A DNA stretch of 64,000 nucleotides from Halomonas sp. YLGW01 (GTDB lineage: Bacteria > Pseudomonadota > Gammaproteobacteria > Pseudomonadales > Halomonadaceae), in assembly GCF_014840935.1 (NCBI RefSeq), contig NZ_CP062005.1, forward strand, positions 3,100,001 to 3,164,000, written 5' to 3'. The position numbers and the translations under genes were made by a program. Shown in pieces: positions 52,412 to 61,859 of the stretch. Every line of letters starts with the position of its first letter. The stretch's first letter is position 1. The notes beneath the pieces were generated by a model that was not told where the DNA came from, searched no databases, and saw nothing but the letters and a program-made list of their open reading frames with translations.

Positions 52412-53728
52412 TTAGGCGTTCTCGTCGAGGCTCTCGACGCGGATGCGGGTCACCGAGCCGGCGATGTCGGCCAGGGACTCGAGCTGACGGATGACCTCGT
52501 TCATGTGCTTCTCGCGGGTGCGGTGCGTCAGCAGGATGATCGGCACCAGCTCACCCTCGATGGCTTCCTTCTGGATGATCGCCTCGATGGAGATGCCCTG
52601 CTCGGAGAGGATAGTCGCCACCCGCGCCAGCACGCCGGGGCGGTCGACCGCCAGCAGGCGCAGGTAGTAGGCGGTGGTGATCTCTTCCATCGGCAGGATC
52701 GGCAGATCGTTGTCGCTCTCGCCGATGCCGCTGAAGGCCAGGTAGGGCACCCGATAGCGGTGTTCGGTGCTGATGTCCCGCGCCACGTCGAGCAGGTCGG
52801 CGACCACCGCCGAGGCGGTCGGTTCGGCCCCGGCGCCCGCGCCGTAGTAGAGGGTCGGCCCCACGGCGTCGCCCATCACCTCGATGGCGTTCTTGACCCC
52901 ATGAACATTGGCCAGCAGACGCTCCTTGGGCACCAGCGCCGGGTGCACCCGCAGCTCGAAGCCGGCCTCGGTGCGCTTGGAGATCCCCAGGTGCTTGATC
53001 ACGTAGCCGAGGTTGTCGGCCTGCTCGACGTCGTCGAAGGTGATCCGCGAGATGCCCTCGGTGTAGGCTTTCTCGAACTGCAGCGGCACGCCGTAGGCGA
53101 TGGAGGCCAGGATAGTCAGCTTGTGGGCGGCGTCGATGCCCTCGACGTCGAAGGTCGGGTCGGCCTCGGCATACCCGAGCGCCTGCGCCTCCGCCAGCAC
53201 GTCCTCGAAGGCGCGGCCCTCGTCACGCATGTGGGTGAGGATATAGTTGCCGGTGCCGTTGATGATGCCGGCCAGCCACTCGATGCGGTTGGCGCCGAGG
53301 CCCTCGCGCAGCGACTTGATCACCGGGATGCCGCCGGCCACCGCCGCCTCGAAGGCGACGATGACGCCCTTCTCGTGGGCGGCCTGGAAGATCTCGTTGC
53401 CGTGCACCGCGATCAGCGCCTTGTTGGCGGTGACTACGTGCTTGCCGTGCTCGATGGCGGTCAGCACCAGCTCGCGAGCCACGTCATAGCCGCCGATCAG
53501 CTCGACCAGCACGTCGACGTCGGGATTGCGGGCCACCTCGAACACATCGCTGGTGGTCTTGACGCCGGTGGTATCGCAGTCGGGATTCTCGCGCCGCATC
53601 GCCACCTGCTCGATGACGATCGGGCGACCGGCCCGACGCGCGATCTCATCGGCGTTGCGCATCAGCACATTGAAGGTACCGCCACCCACGGTGCCCAGAC
53701 CACAGATTCCCACTCTGACCGATTTCAA
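52412..53728 (-). CDS. hom: Homoserine dehydrogenase
   Basis: 438 residues. The NAD(P) motif is VGICGLGTVGGGTFNVL, NKALIA and the homoserine-binding blocks LAGIINGTGNYIL and YAEADPTFDVEGIDAAHK follow, and the C-terminal ACT domain (YYLRLLAVDRPGVLARVATILSEQGI) implies threonine feedback. The start is TTG at 53728 with a strong AAGGGGAG ribosome-binding site 8 bp upstream; the first codons KSVRVGICG match the family N-terminus, so no other start fits. Confidence 0.95.
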   Translation of the reverse strand: MKSVRVGICGLGTVGGGTFNVLMRNADEIARRAGRPIVIEQVAMRRENPDCDTTGVKTTSDVFEVARNPDVDVLVELIGGYDVARELVLTAIEHGKHVVTANKALIAVHGNEIFQAAHEKGVIVAFEAAVAGGIPVIKSLREGLGANRIEWLAGIINGTGNYILTHMRDEGRAFEDVLAEAQALGYAEADPTFDVEGIDAAHKLTILASIAYGVPLQFEKAYTEGISRITFDDVEQADNLGYVIKHLGISKRTEAGFELRVHPALVPKERLLANVHGVKNAIEVMGDAVGPTLYYGAGAGAEPTASAVVADLLDVARDISTEHRYRVPYLAFSGIGESDNDLPILPMEEITTAYYLRLLAVDRPGVLARVATILSEQGISIEAIIQKEAIEGELVPIILLTHRTREKHMNEVIRQLESLADIAGSVTRIRVESLDENA

Positions 53729-53823
53729 CGTTTTGCTCCCCTTGCAGGTACTCGATTGTTGGCCTTGTCGACGCCCGTGGCGTCAGGACGGCCGCGACTG
53801 CGACCGCCTCATCGCTCAGTCAT

Positions 53824-54555
53824 TCAGCCGTTCAGGCCCAGCATTTCCGCCAGCCGCTCGGCCGGCACATAACCCGGCACCAGGCGCCCGTCGGGCAGCA
53901 CGATGGCCGGTGTGCCCTGCACGCCGAGCTCCATGCCCAGATGATACTGTGACTCGACCGGATTGTCGCAGTCGGGGGCGACATCCAGCGACTCGCCGCG
54001 CTTGCTGGCGGTCATCGCCTCGGCCGGGTTCGGGGCGCACCAGACCTGGCTCAGGAGACGGGCGCCCTCGGAGCCGGCGCCGGCCCGCGGAAAGGCCAGG
54101 TAATGCACGGCGATGCCCAGGTCGTTGAGGGCGGGCACTTCCTCGTGCAGGCGCTGACAATACGGGCAGGTGGTGTCGGTGAAGACGTGCACCGTGGCAC
54201 GGGGCTCGTCATCGCCACGGAAGATCACCTGCTCGCTCTCGGGCACCGCGGCAATGCGCGCGGCGCGCTGGGCATTGCGGGACTGCTCGCTCAGGTTCAC
54301 CAGCCCATCGGCGCGGTTGGCGTAGATGTCCCCGACGACGAAGTGCTCGCCGCCGGCATCGCTGTAGAAGGTCTCACCGTTGGCCAGGTGCACTTCCCAG
54401 AGCCCCTCGACAGGCGTCTCCAGCACCTGCTCGACCGGCATGGCCTCGCCATTGACGGTGAGGCTCTCGGTCAAGGCCTGGGGCGGCGCCGCCATGGCCT
54501 GGACGGTGAACAAGCCGGCCAGCAGGCCCGTGGCGGTAAACAGCAGTCGATTCAT
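53824..54555 (-). CDS. dsbC: Periplasmic thiol:disulfide interchange protein DsbC
   Basis: 243 residues. Sec signal peptide MNRLLFTATGLLAGLF...AMA, cleaved before APPQAL. The N-terminal dimerisation domain includes FYSDAGGEHFVVGDIY. The thioredoxin domain carries the active site TTCPYCQRLHEEV (CPYC) and the cis-Pro loop GVQGTPAIVLPDGR. A second cysteine pair is visible (VWCAPNP, PDCDNP). It isomerises wrong disulfides. ATG 54555 has a GAGG site 6 bp upstream, 2 bp after the xerD stop. Confidence 0.94.
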   Translation of the reverse strand: MNRLLFTATGLLAGLFTVQAMAAPPQALTESLTVNGEAMPVEQVLETPVEGLWEVHLANGETFYSDAGGEHFVVGDIYANRADGLVNLSEQSRNAQRAARIAAVPESEQVIFRGDDEPRATVHVFTDTTCPYCQRLHEEVPALNDLGIAVHYLAFPRAGAGSEGARLLSQVWCAPNPAEAMTASKRGESLDVAPDCDNPVESQYHLGMELGVQGTPAIVLPDGRLVPGYVPAERLAEMLGLNG

Positions 54556-54557
54556 GG

Positions 54558-55454
54558 TCAACCTCGAGGATGGTGGTCGGCATGCAGCGTTTCCAGGCGT
54601 GCCTGGGCCACATGGGTATAAATCTGGGTCGTCGACAGGTCACTGTGACCCAGCAACAGCTGTACGACACGCAAGTTGGCCCCATGATTCAATAAATGCG
54701 TGGCGAAGGCGTGTCGCAGGGTGTGGGGCGACAACGGCTTGTCGATCTCCGCGGCCCTCGCATGCACCTTGATACGATGCCAGAAGGTCTGACGGGTCAT
54801 GAAGCCATCGCCGCGCCCGGGGAACAAGGGCGGGCGGGTGATATCTCGCATCAGGGCCCCGCGCCCGGCCCGCAGGTAGCGCTCCAGCCAGGCGATCGCC
54901 TCCTCGCCCAGCGGCACCAGTCGCTCCTTGTCGCCCTTGCCCAGCACCCGCACCACGCCCTGACGCGGGTTGACCGCATCGGTGCTCAGCCCCACCAGCT
55001 CCGAGACTCGCAGCCCCCCGGCATAGAGCACCTCGAGCATGGCGCGATCGCGAAGCCCGAGGGCCGTCTCGGTATCCGGCGCTTCGAGCAGGCGTTCGAC
55101 CTCCTCCTCGTCGAGGGTGCGGGGCAGGCTAGGCCGCACCGGCGGCAGGCGCACCTCGGTGAGCGGGTCGGCCTCGATCAGGCCCTCGACCAGCGCCCAG
55201 CGGTAGAAGCGGCGCAGGCTCGACAGCAGCCGGGCGTTGGAGCGCAGCTGATAGCCGGCGGCGCGGCGCGCGTCGAGCCAGTCAGGCAGCGCCCGAGGAT
55301 CGGGGCCAAGCAACGACTGGCCGTGCTCTGCCAGCTGCGCGGCAAAGGCAGCGAGGTCATGGCGATAGGCCGCCAGGGTATTGTCGCTGGCGCCCTGCTC
55401 GAGCCACAGGGCATCGAGAAAGCGCTCCAGCAGGATCTCGGCGTGATCGCTCAT
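54558..55454 (-). CDS. xerD: Site-specific tyrosine recombinase XerD
   Basis: 298 residues, acting with XerC at dif for chromosome dimer resolution. Catalytic residues: the first Arg in YAGGLRVSELVGL, Lys in LGKGDKERLVPL, HxxR in SPHTLRHAFATHLL, His in LLGHSDLSTTQIYTHV and the nucleophile Tyr in IYTHV. The N-terminal SAM-like domain contains NTLAAYRHDLAAF. The dsbC gene follows directly, the same pairing as in E. coli and Pseudomonas. Confidence 0.95.
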   Translation of the reverse strand: MSDHAEILLERFLDALWLEQGASDNTLAAYRHDLAAFAAQLAEHGQSLLGPDPRALPDWLDARRAAGYQLRSNARLLSSLRRFYRWALVEGLIEADPLTEVRLPPVRPSLPRTLDEEEVERLLEAPDTETALGLRDRAMLEVLYAGGLRVSELVGLSTDAVNPRQGVVRVLGKGDKERLVPLGEEAIAWLERYLRAGRGALMRDITRPPLFPGRGDGFMTRQTFWHRIKVHARAAEIDKPLSPHTLRHAFATHLLNHGANLRVVQLLLGHSDLSTTQIYTHVAQARLETLHADHHPRG

Positions 55455-55516
55455 GCGGTGCTCTCATGATGGCCGAATGATGGCCGACGGCGGGGTGGTC
55501 ACTCTCCCTCCCAGAC

Positions 55517-55561
55517 ACGACAAAACCCCGCCCCGCGCAAGCGGTGACGGGGTTTTGTCGT
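55517..55561 (-). terminator. Terminator of the rpsP-rplS operon
   Basis: 14-bp arms ACGACAAAACCCCG (55517-55530) and CGGGGTTTTGTCGT (55548-55561) around a 17-nt GC-rich loop. On the minus strand TTTTGTCG ends the stem. It starts 15 bp after the rplS stop. Confidence 0.65.
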
Positions 55562-55576
55562 GAAGCATCTCCGGAC

Positions 55577-55933
55577 TTAGGAGAGCTTTTCCTTGATGCG
55601 TGCGGACTTGCCGCTGCGCTCGCGGAGGTAGTACAGCTTGGCCTGGCGCACGTCGCCGCGACGCTTGACCGCGATGGAATCGACCAGCGGGCTGTAGGTC
55701 TGGAAGGTACGCTCGACGCCGACACCGTGGGAAATCTTGCGCACGGTGAAGGCGGAGTTCAGGCCGCGGTTACGCTTGCCGATGACGACGCCTTCGAATG
55801 CCTGCAGACGCTCGCGGCTACCTTCCTTGACCTTGACCTGGACGACGATGGTGTCGCCCGGGGCGAAGGCCGGGATTTCCTTGGCCATCTGCTCGGATTC
55901 GATCGCCTGGATCACGGAATTCTTGCTGCTCAT
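55577..55933 (-). CDS. rplS: 50S ribosomal protein L19
   Basis: 118 residues, [59 protein letters not shown] and [20 protein letters not shown]. It is the last gene of rpsP-rimM-trmD-rplS, 132 bp after trmD. The gap before it is longer than is usual in this operon but contains no obvious terminator. Confidence 0.96.
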   Translation of the reverse strand: MSSKNSVIQAIESEQMAKEIPAFAPGDTIVVQVKVKEGSRERLQAFEGVVIGKRNRGLNSAFTVRKISHGVGVERTFQTYSPLVDSIAVKRRGDVRQAKLYYLRERSGKSARIKEKLS

Positions 55934-56065
55934 TGCTAGCTCCTCGATAACTTTTATCGCCTTCGGCCGGGGCCGTCGGCGGTGATCCCGACGCGAATCC
56001 TGAGGATGGCGCGGGAATCGCTCTGTGTATGACGCAGGGGCACGACACGCATGCCAAAAGCCTTT

Positions 56066-56842
56066 TCAGGAAGGCGCCTGCACCTCCGCCTTGCTGGCGT
56101 GTTCCTCGATGAATTCATCGAGCAGTGCCTGCTGATCAGCCGCCAACGTCCTGCCCTCGAGCAGGTCGGGACGCCTGAGCCAGGTGCGGCCCAATGACTG
56201 CTTCAGCCGCCAGCGGCGAATCGCCGCGTGGTTGCCGCTAAGCAGCACATCCGGCACCCGTCGCCCGTCGATCTCGTCGGGGCGGGTGTAGTGCGGGCAA
56301 TCCAGCAGGCCATCGTTGAAGGAATCCTCCTCCGCCGACGCCTGATGACCCAGCACACCGGGCACCAGTCGGGCCAGCGCATCGACCATCACCATGGCGG
56401 GCAGTTCGCCGCCACTCAGCACGTAGTCGCCGATCGAGACTTCCTCATCGATATCGGCTTCCACCACGCGCTCGTCGATGCCTTCATAGCGTCCAGCCAC
56501 CACCACCAGGGGGCCGCTGTCGGCCAGCGCCTGCACGCCCGCCTGATCCAGAGGTCGCCCCTGTGGCGACAGGTAGATCACCCGGGCCGGCCGGCCGGCA
56601 CTGCTCTCGGCCGTTGCCCGCGCCTCATGGATGGCATGGCGCAGGGTATCGACCTTCATCAACATGCCTGGTCCGCCCCCGTAGGGACGATCATCCACCG
56701 TGCGGTGGTTGTCGGTGGCGTAGTCCCGGGGATTCCAGAACTCGAGCTCCAGCAACCCCTGTCTGACCGCCCGTCCCGTCACCCCATACTGGGTGATGGC
56801 ATCAAACATCTCCGGGAACAGCGATACGACCCCAATCCACAC
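56066..56842 (-). CDS. trmD: tRNA (guanine-37-N1)-methyltransferase TrmD
   Basis: 258-residue SPOUT methyltransferase. [49 protein letters not shown] and the knot [18 protein letters not shown] are all present; the C-terminal domain has [19 protein letters not shown]. It prevents +1 frameshifting at proline codons. It is in the standard operon with rimM and rplS. Confidence 0.96.
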   Translation of the reverse strand: MWIGVVSLFPEMFDAITQYGVTGRAVRQGLLELEFWNPRDYATDNHRTVDDRPYGGGPGMLMKVDTLRHAIHEARATAESSAGRPARVIYLSPQGRPLDQAGVQALADSGPLVVVAGRYEGIDERVVEADIDEEVSIGDYVLSGGELPAMVMVDALARLVPGVLGHQASAEEDSFNDGLLDCPHYTRPDEIDGRRVPDVLLSGNHAAIRRWRLKQSLGRTWLRRPDLLEGRTLAADQQALLDEFIEEHASKAEVQAPS

Positions 56843-56900
56843 GGCGTTTCTTCCAGGCCTAGCTCCCCTAAGTCACCGGGGAGGGCGTCACCAGGACGTC

Positions 56901-57437
56901 TTAAAATTCGGGATCCCAGTCCACCGTCATGCAACCGGCGTCCAGGTCCACCTCGAGCACCACTTCGTCGGGCAAAAAGGGCAGCAGCCGCTCCTTGCCG
57001 TCGGCGTCCTTGACGACCATCACGTCGTTGGCGCCGGTCTCGAACAGGTAGGCCACACGCCCCAGGCTCTCGCCATCGTGTGTGGTGACCCGGAGACCCT
57101 CCAGTTGGTGCCAGTAATACTCGCCCGCCTCGAGCGCCGGCAGCGACTGCTTGGGCAGCAGGATCTCAGCGCCCGCCAGTTGCTCGGCCTGCTCGCGCGA
57201 CGTCACCCCGTCCAGCAGGGCCACCAGGCCCTTGCCGTGCTGACGCCCCTGAGCCAGCTTCCGGTCGACGAGCTTGCCGTCGAGCCGCAACTGCCACTCG
57301 GGGTAGTCGAGGATGCCGTGCATCGGGCTGGTGTACGAATACACCTTCAGCCAGCCCTTCACACCGTAGGGACTGGTCAGCTTGCCCAGCACCACGTGCT
57401 GGTCGCTGCCGGTGCCTGTCGTTGCGTCTTGGGTCAT
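56901..57437 (-). CDS. rimM: 16S rRNA processing protein RimM
   Basis: 178 residues. The N-terminal domain has VVLGKLTSPYGVKGWLKVYSYT, and the C-terminal PRC-barrel has YYWHQLEGLRVTTHDGESLGRVAYLFETGANDVMVV and LLPFLPDEVVLEVDLD. Three in-frame starts exist (GTG 57449, ATG 57443, ATG 57437); AGGTGG lies 8 bp before ATG 57437, which I prefer. It helps 30S assembly at the S19 region. Confidence 0.93.
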   Translation of the reverse strand: MTQDATTGTGSDQHVVLGKLTSPYGVKGWLKVYSYTSPMHGILDYPEWQLRLDGKLVDRKLAQGRQHGKGLVALLDGVTSREQAEQLAGAEILLPKQSLPALEAGEYYWHQLEGLRVTTHDGESLGRVAYLFETGANDVMVVKDADGKERLLPFLPDEVVLEVDLDAGCMTVDWDPEF

Positions 57438-57478
57438 GGCCATTACCACCTAGATGCCTCTGCGACCGCAATTCAGGC

Positions 57479-57727
57479 TCAGGCCTGCTTGCGGGCTTCC
57501 TTGACCAGCTCGGCGACGCGCGCAGAGACCTGGGCACCCTTTTCCTGCCACTGGGCGATACGGTCCAGATCGATGCGCAGGCGCTCTTCCTGGCCGCGGG
57601 CGACCGGGTTGAAGAAGCCGACGCGCTCGATGAAGCGGCCGTCACGGGATTTGCGAGAATCGCTTACGGTCAGGTGGTAGAAGGGACGCTTCTTGGCGCC
57701 ACCACGTGCCAGACGAATGGTAACCAT
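57479..57727 (-). CDS. rpsP: 30S ribosomal protein S16
   Basis: 82 residues, [25 protein letters not shown] and [27 protein letters not shown]. First gene of the rpsP-rimM-trmD-rplS operon. It follows ffh on the same strand but has its own promoter and a hairpin leader. Confidence 0.97.
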   Translation of the reverse strand: MVTIRLARGGAKKRPFYHLTVSDSRKSRDGRFIERVGFFNPVARGQEERLRIDLDRIAQWQEKGAQVSARVAELVKEARKQA

Positions 57728-57773
57728 TGCGTTATCTGTCCTTCGGTTGGAGTTGCTGAAAATTGGTCTTCGG

Positions 57774-57791
57774 CCGCGCGCTGTCGCGCGG
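57774..57791 (-). promoter_or_regulatory. Hairpin in the rpsP leader
   Basis: CCGCGCG-CTGT-CGCGCGG stem within the predicted 78-nt rpsP leader, followed on the minus strand by a downstream AATTTT. It resembles a small attenuator or autoregulatory leader. Confidence 0.4.
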
Positions 57792-57811
57792 TCCTGCCAC
57801 GAAGACGCGAC

Positions 57812-57840
57812 ATTCTACGGAAATCGAGGCGTCTTGGGAA
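57812..57840 (-). promoter_or_regulatory. Promoter of the rpsP operon
   Basis: On the minus strand TTCCCA (57835-57840), 17 bp, TAGAAT (57812-57817), about 85 bp upstream of the rpsP start and downstream of the ffh stop. Confidence 0.6.
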
Positions 57841-57862
57841 CCTTTTGTGTGCCGAGCGGCGC

Positions 57863-59290
57863 TCACCGCCGCGGCAGGCCGCCCGGGCCGCCCATGCCAC
57901 CGGGGCCACCCATGCCTCCCATACCGCCGGGGCCACCCGGACCACCGCCGCCCATCATGCCGGACATGCCGCGCATCATCTTCTGCATGCCGCCCTTCTT
58001 GCCGACCTTCTTCATCATCTTCTGCATCTGCTTGTGCTGCTTGAGCAGGCGATTGAGGTCGGGGACCTGCAGGCCGGCACCGGCGGCGATGCGACGCTTG
58101 CGCGAGCCGTTGATGATCTCGGGCTTGCGGCGCTCCTTGGGCGTCATCGAGTTGATCAGCGACTCGAGCTTGCCGAACTCCTTCTCGGGTCCCGGGCCCT
58201 TGGCCATCTCAGCCATCTGCCCCATGCCCGGCAGCTTGCCCATCAGGCCGCCCATGCCGCCCATCTTCTTGAGCTGCTGGAGCTGGTCGCGAAAGTCCTC
58301 GAGATCGAAACCGTCGCCCTTCTTGACCTTCTTGGCGAGTTTTTCGGCCTTGCCCTTGTCGACGGTGCGCTCGGCTTCCTCGATCAGCGACAGCACGTCG
58401 CCCATGCCGAGGATGCGCGAGGCCACACGATCCGGGTGGAAGGGCTCCAGGGCATCGACCTTCTCGCCCATGCCCATGAACTTGATCGGCTTGCCGGTGA
58501 TGTGGCGCACCGACAGGGCGGCACCGCCGCGGGCGTCGCCATCGGCCTTGGTCAGGATCACGCCGGTCAGCGGCAGGGCCTCATGGAAGGCCTTGGCGGT
58601 GTTGGCGGCATCCTGGCCGGTCATGGCATCGACGACGAACAGGGTCTCCTGGGGCGCACAGACGCGGTGCAACGCCTGGATCTCGTCCATCATGTCGGCA
58701 TCGACATGCAGTCGACCGGCGGTGTCGACGATCACCACGTCGTGGAACTGGATCTTGGCGTGCTTGAGGGCCGCCTCGGCAATCGCCACCGGCTGCTGGG
58801 AGGAATCGGAGGGGAAGAAATCGACCTCGACCTCACCGGCCAGCGTCTCGAGCTGATCGATGGCCGCCGGGCGATAGACGTCGGCGGAGACCACCAGCAC
58901 CTTCTTCTTCTCGCGCTCGCGCAGATAGCGGGCGAGCTTCGCCACCGAGGTGGTCTTGCCCGCGCCCTGCAGGCCGGCCATCAGGATCACCGAGGGCGAA
59001 CCCTTGAGCACCAGGCCCTCGGTGCCGTCGCCCATGATCGCCTCGAGTTCCTGCTGGACGATCTTGACGAACTGCTGGCCCGGCGAGAGGCTCTTGGAGA
59101 CCTCCTGGCCTACGGCGCGCTCGCGCACCCGCTCGATGAACGCCTTGACCACCGGCAGGGCCACGTCGGCCTCCAGCAGGGCACGGCGCACCTCGCGCAG
59201 GGTGTCCTTGATATTGTCGTCGGTCAGCTTGGCCTGACCGCTGATGGACTTCAGCGTCTTCGACAGACGCTCTGTCAAACTCTCGAACAT
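57863..59290 (-). CDS. ffh: Signal recognition particle protein Ffh
   Basis: 475 residues. N domain MFESLTERLSKTLKSISGQAKL; G domain with GLQGAGKTTSVAKLA, DTAGRLHVD, TKADGDARGG and GMGEKVDALEPF; M domain rich in Met (MQKMMKKVGKKGGMQKMMRGM) that binds 4.5S RNA and signal peptides. The C-terminus is a Gly/Met/Pro repeat (GGPGGMGGMGGPGGMGG). It works with FtsY (28290 here). It is divergent from ypjD, as in E. coli. Confidence 0.97.
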   Translation of the reverse strand: MFESLTERLSKTLKSISGQAKLTDDNIKDTLREVRRALLEADVALPVVKAFIERVRERAVGQEVSKSLSPGQQFVKIVQQELEAIMGDGTEGLVLKGSPSVILMAGLQGAGKTTSVAKLARYLREREKKKVLVVSADVYRPAAIDQLETLAGEVEVDFFPSDSSQQPVAIAEAALKHAKIQFHDVVIVDTAGRLHVDADMMDEIQALHRVCAPQETLFVVDAMTGQDAANTAKAFHEALPLTGVILTKADGDARGGAALSVRHITGKPIKFMGMGEKVDALEPFHPDRVASRILGMGDVLSLIEEAERTVDKGKAEKLAKKVKKGDGFDLEDFRDQLQQLKKMGGMGGLMGKLPGMGQMAEMAKGPGPEKEFGKLESLINSMTPKERRKPEIINGSRKRRIAAGAGLQVPDLNRLLKQHKQMQKMMKKVGKKGGMQKMMRGMSGMMGGGGPGGPGGMGGMGGPGGMGGPGGLPRR

Positions 59291-59488
59291 GGGGCCCTCC
59301 GGCAGGGATGCCTGGCTTTGGGCGGCGATTATACGCCTTCCCGGCGTCAGTCTCCATGCGCCCGCCGGCATGGCTTCGCCCCCTCGCCGGCGCCCGGCTG
59401 GGCGCGACCGGGGGGATTCGGTATAGTAAGCCCTCCTTGGATTTTCCACCCGCGAGACGCCGCCGTCGACGGCGATGGACAGCAACCG

Positions 59489-60283
59489 ATGCAGGCGCTT
59501 CCCTTTGCCCTCCTGGCCATAGCCTTTTATCTGGGCGCTGCCTCCTGGCAGGCGCTGGCACTTTTGCGCCGCGTGCCCCAGCGCCAGGGCCTGGTGCGCG
59601 GCCTCGGCACCCTGGGGCTGGCCTTCCACGGCTGGGTGATTGCCGCGGTGATTCACGAGACCGGCGGCCTCTGGCTCGGCCTGTCGCCGAGCCTGGTGAT
59701 GGTCAGCGCCCTGATCACGGCACTGCTGATGCTGGTCAGCCTGGCCAAGCCGGTGCTCAATGCCGCCGTGGGGGTGCTGCCCATCGCGGCGCTGACCCTC
59801 GTGACCGCCGTAGCCTGGCCCGGCGGCGAGCACTCGGGCCACCTGACGCCGGGCATCGCCCTGCATGCCATCAGCTCGGCACTGGCCTTCGCGCTGCTGG
59901 CCATCGCCGCGGTGCAGGCCATGCTGCTGGCCTGGCAGAACCAGGCCCTGCGCCATCACCATACCCGCGGCGTGGTCCAGGCCCTGCCGCCGCTGACCAC
60001 CATGGAGCGGGTGCTGTTCGAGCTGATCTGGGCCGGCATGATCCTGCTGACCCTGGCCATCGCCAGCGGCTTCCTGTTTCTCGACAACCTCTTTGCCCAG
60101 CACCTGGTCCACAAGACGGTGCTGTCGCTGGCCGCCTGGGTGATCTTCGCCGCCCTGCTGACCGGCCATCACTGGCTGGGCTGGCGCGGCCTCAGGGCGG
60201 TACGCTGGACCCTGGGCGGCGGCGCCCTGCTGCTGCTGGCCTACTTCGGCAGCAAGTTCGCCGTCGAAGTGATCTTCGCCTGA
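59489..60283 (+). CDS. ypjD: YpjD/CcsA-like cytochrome c assembly family membrane protein
   Basis: 264 residues with eight hydrophobic segments (FALLAIAFYLGAASWQALAL, LGTLGLAFHGWVIAAVI, ALITALLMLVSLAK and more). HVLISALLA-type conserved block appears as LHAISSALAFALLAIAAVQAML, and the C-terminus has FELIWAGMILLTLAIASGFLF and VLSLAAWVIFAALLTGHHWLGWRG. Its position opposite ffh and before a CNNM-type transporter is like E. coli ypjD-yfjD. A role in metal transport or haem handling is proposed in E. coli, not certain here. Confidence 0.88.
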   Translation: MQALPFALLAIAFYLGAASWQALALLRRVPQRQGLVRGLGTLGLAFHGWVIAAVIHETGGLWLGLSPSLVMVSALITALLMLVSLAKPVLNAAVGVLPIAALTLVTAVAWPGGEHSGHLTPGIALHAISSALAFALLAIAAVQAMLLAWQNQALRHHHTRGVVQALPPLTTMERVLFELIWAGMILLTLAIASGFLFLDNLFAQHLVHKTVLSLAAWVIFAALLTGHHWLGWRGLRAVRWTLGGGALLLLAYFGSKFAVEVIFA

Positions 60284-60367
60284 ACCGGCCACCCGGGGCC
60301 TTGCCTTGACAGCCCCGGGGGGAATCCCTACAAACAAGCCTGACCTGTCATCGAGGACCTTCTCATC

Positions 60368-61651
60368 TTGAGTGACGATTTCCCGCTGGGACTGCTGTTC
60401 GGTCTGCTAGTCCTGCTCGTCGGCCTGTCCGCGTTCTTCTCGAGCTCCGAGACCGGCATGATGTCCATCAACCGCTACCGCGTCAGCCATCAGGCCAACA
60501 GCGGCGACCGCCCCGCCAAGCGCGTGCTGCGCCTGCTGGCGCGGCCCGACCGCCTGATCGGCGTGATCCTGATCGGCAACAACCTGGTCAACAACCTGGC
60601 GGCGGCTCTGGCCACGGTGCTGGCCATCCATTACTTCGGCGAGGTCACCGGTCCGGCCATCGCCCCGCTGATCCTGACCATCGTGATCCTGATCTTCGCC
60701 GAGGTCGGCCCCAAGACCTATGCGGCGATCAAGCCCGAGCGCATCGCCTACCCGGCGTCCCTGGCGCTCGAGCCGCTGCTCAAGGTGCTTTACCCGCTGG
60801 TCTGGCTGGTGAACGCCATCTCCAACGGCCTGCTGCGCCTGCTCGGCGTCAAGAACCTCGACGGCTCCGGCGATCACCTGACCCGGGACGAGCTGCGCAC
60901 CGTGGTGCACGAGGCGGGCACCATGATCCCGCGTCGCCACCAGTCGATGCTGCTGTCGATCCTCGATCTCGAGAACGTCACCGTGAACGACATCATGGTG
61001 CCCCGCCACGAGGTGGTGGGCATCGACCTGGAAGACGATCTGGAGAGCATCCTGGCGCAGATCCGCACCAGTCAGCACACCCGGGTACCGGTCTTCAAGG
61101 GCGACATCAACAACATCATCGGCATGCTTCACCTGCGCAATGCCGCACGCTTCCTGTCCAAGGACGAGGTCACCAAGGCGGCCATCGTGCAGGAGGCTCG
61201 GGAGCCCTATTTCATTCCCGAATCGACGCCACTGCACACCCAGCTGCTCAACTTCCAGCAGCAGAAGCGCCGTACCGGCATCGTGGTCGACGAGTACGGC
61301 GACGTGGAGGGGCTGGTCACGCTTGAGGACATTCTCGAGGAGATCGTCGGCGAGTTCACCACCGACATGGCGGGCATGCACCAGGAGATGCACCTGCAGG
61401 ACGATGGCAGCTACGTGATCGAGGGCACCGCCAACATCCGCGAACTGAACAAGTCGCTGGGCTGGCAACTGCCCACCGACGGCCCCAAGACCCTCAACGG
61501 CCTGATCCTCGAGCACCTCGAGTCCTTCCCCGAGGGCCCCACCTGCCTGCAGGTCGGCAACGTGCGCATGGAGATTCTCGAGGTCAGGGACAAGGTGATC
61601 ACCTCGGCACGCTGCTGGCAGCACGTGCGCCGCACCGCCCGCCAGGAATGA
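60368..61651 (+). CDS. HlyC/CorC family (CNNM-type) transporter, YfjD-like
   Basis: 427 residues. The N-terminal DUF21 membrane domain (FGLLVLLVGLSAFFSSSETGMMSINRYR, LILTIVILIFAEVGPKTYA) is followed by tandem CBS domains (VNDIMVPRHEVVGID, YFIPESTPLHTQLLNFQ, VVDEYGDVEGLVTLEDILEEIVGEF) and a C-terminal CorC_HlyC domain. This layout is that of CNNM/CorB magnesium transporters. The start is TTG 60368 with a GAGGA site about 10 bp upstream; the next ATG would remove the first membrane helix. Confidence 0.9.
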   Translation: MSDDFPLGLLFGLLVLLVGLSAFFSSSETGMMSINRYRVSHQANSGDRPAKRVLRLLARPDRLIGVILIGNNLVNNLAAALATVLAIHYFGEVTGPAIAPLILTIVILIFAEVGPKTYAAIKPERIAYPASLALEPLLKVLYPLVWLVNAISNGLLRLLGVKNLDGSGDHLTRDELRTVVHEAGTMIPRRHQSMLLSILDLENVTVNDIMVPRHEVVGIDLEDDLESILAQIRTSQHTRVPVFKGDINNIIGMLHLRNAARFLSKDEVTKAAIVQEAREPYFIPESTPLHTQLLNFQQQKRRTGIVVDEYGDVEGLVTLEDILEEIVGEFTTDMAGMHQEMHLQDDGSYVIEGTANIRELNKSLGWQLPTDGPKTLNGLILEHLESFPEGPTCLQVGNVRMEILEVRDKVITSARCWQHVRRTARQE

Positions 61652-61672
61652 CGCCGACGCCCCGACCGGTCC

Positions 61673-61700
61673 AGGCCTGAGGCCTTGAGCCCTCAGGCCT
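61673..61700. other. Short hairpin after the CNNM-type gene
   Basis: AGGCCTGAGG-CCTTGAGC-CCTCAGGCCT, a perfect 10-bp stem, 21 bp after the stop codon and 40 bp before the terminator. Confidence 0.45.
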
Positions 61701-61740
61701 GATCACCCGAGCGGAGACCACGAACCGACCTTCTGAGAAA

Positions 61741-61777
61741 AGAGCCGCGCTGGCAGCCAGCGCGGCTCTTTTTTTAT
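61741..61777. terminator. Bidirectional terminator at 61.7 kb
   Basis: AGAGCCGCGCTGG-CAG-CCAGCGCGGCTCT followed by TTTTTTTATAGG on the plus strand; an AAAAG-containing left flank lets it also work for the minus-strand gene. Classical strong intrinsic terminator. Confidence 0.9.
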
Positions 61778-61859
61778 AGGCTTTCTCGTAGCGCGCTTTT
61801 CGTCGCTCTTTTTTCTTCGTGCAAGGCGAATGGCCAGCGGAAACGTCAGGGTCAAGGCC

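Noticed and set aside
57422-59488. Long N-terminal extension of the ypjD reading frame
   Set aside because: The open frame runs antisense through rimM, rpsP and ffh; the YpjD similarity begins at MQALPFALL (59489).
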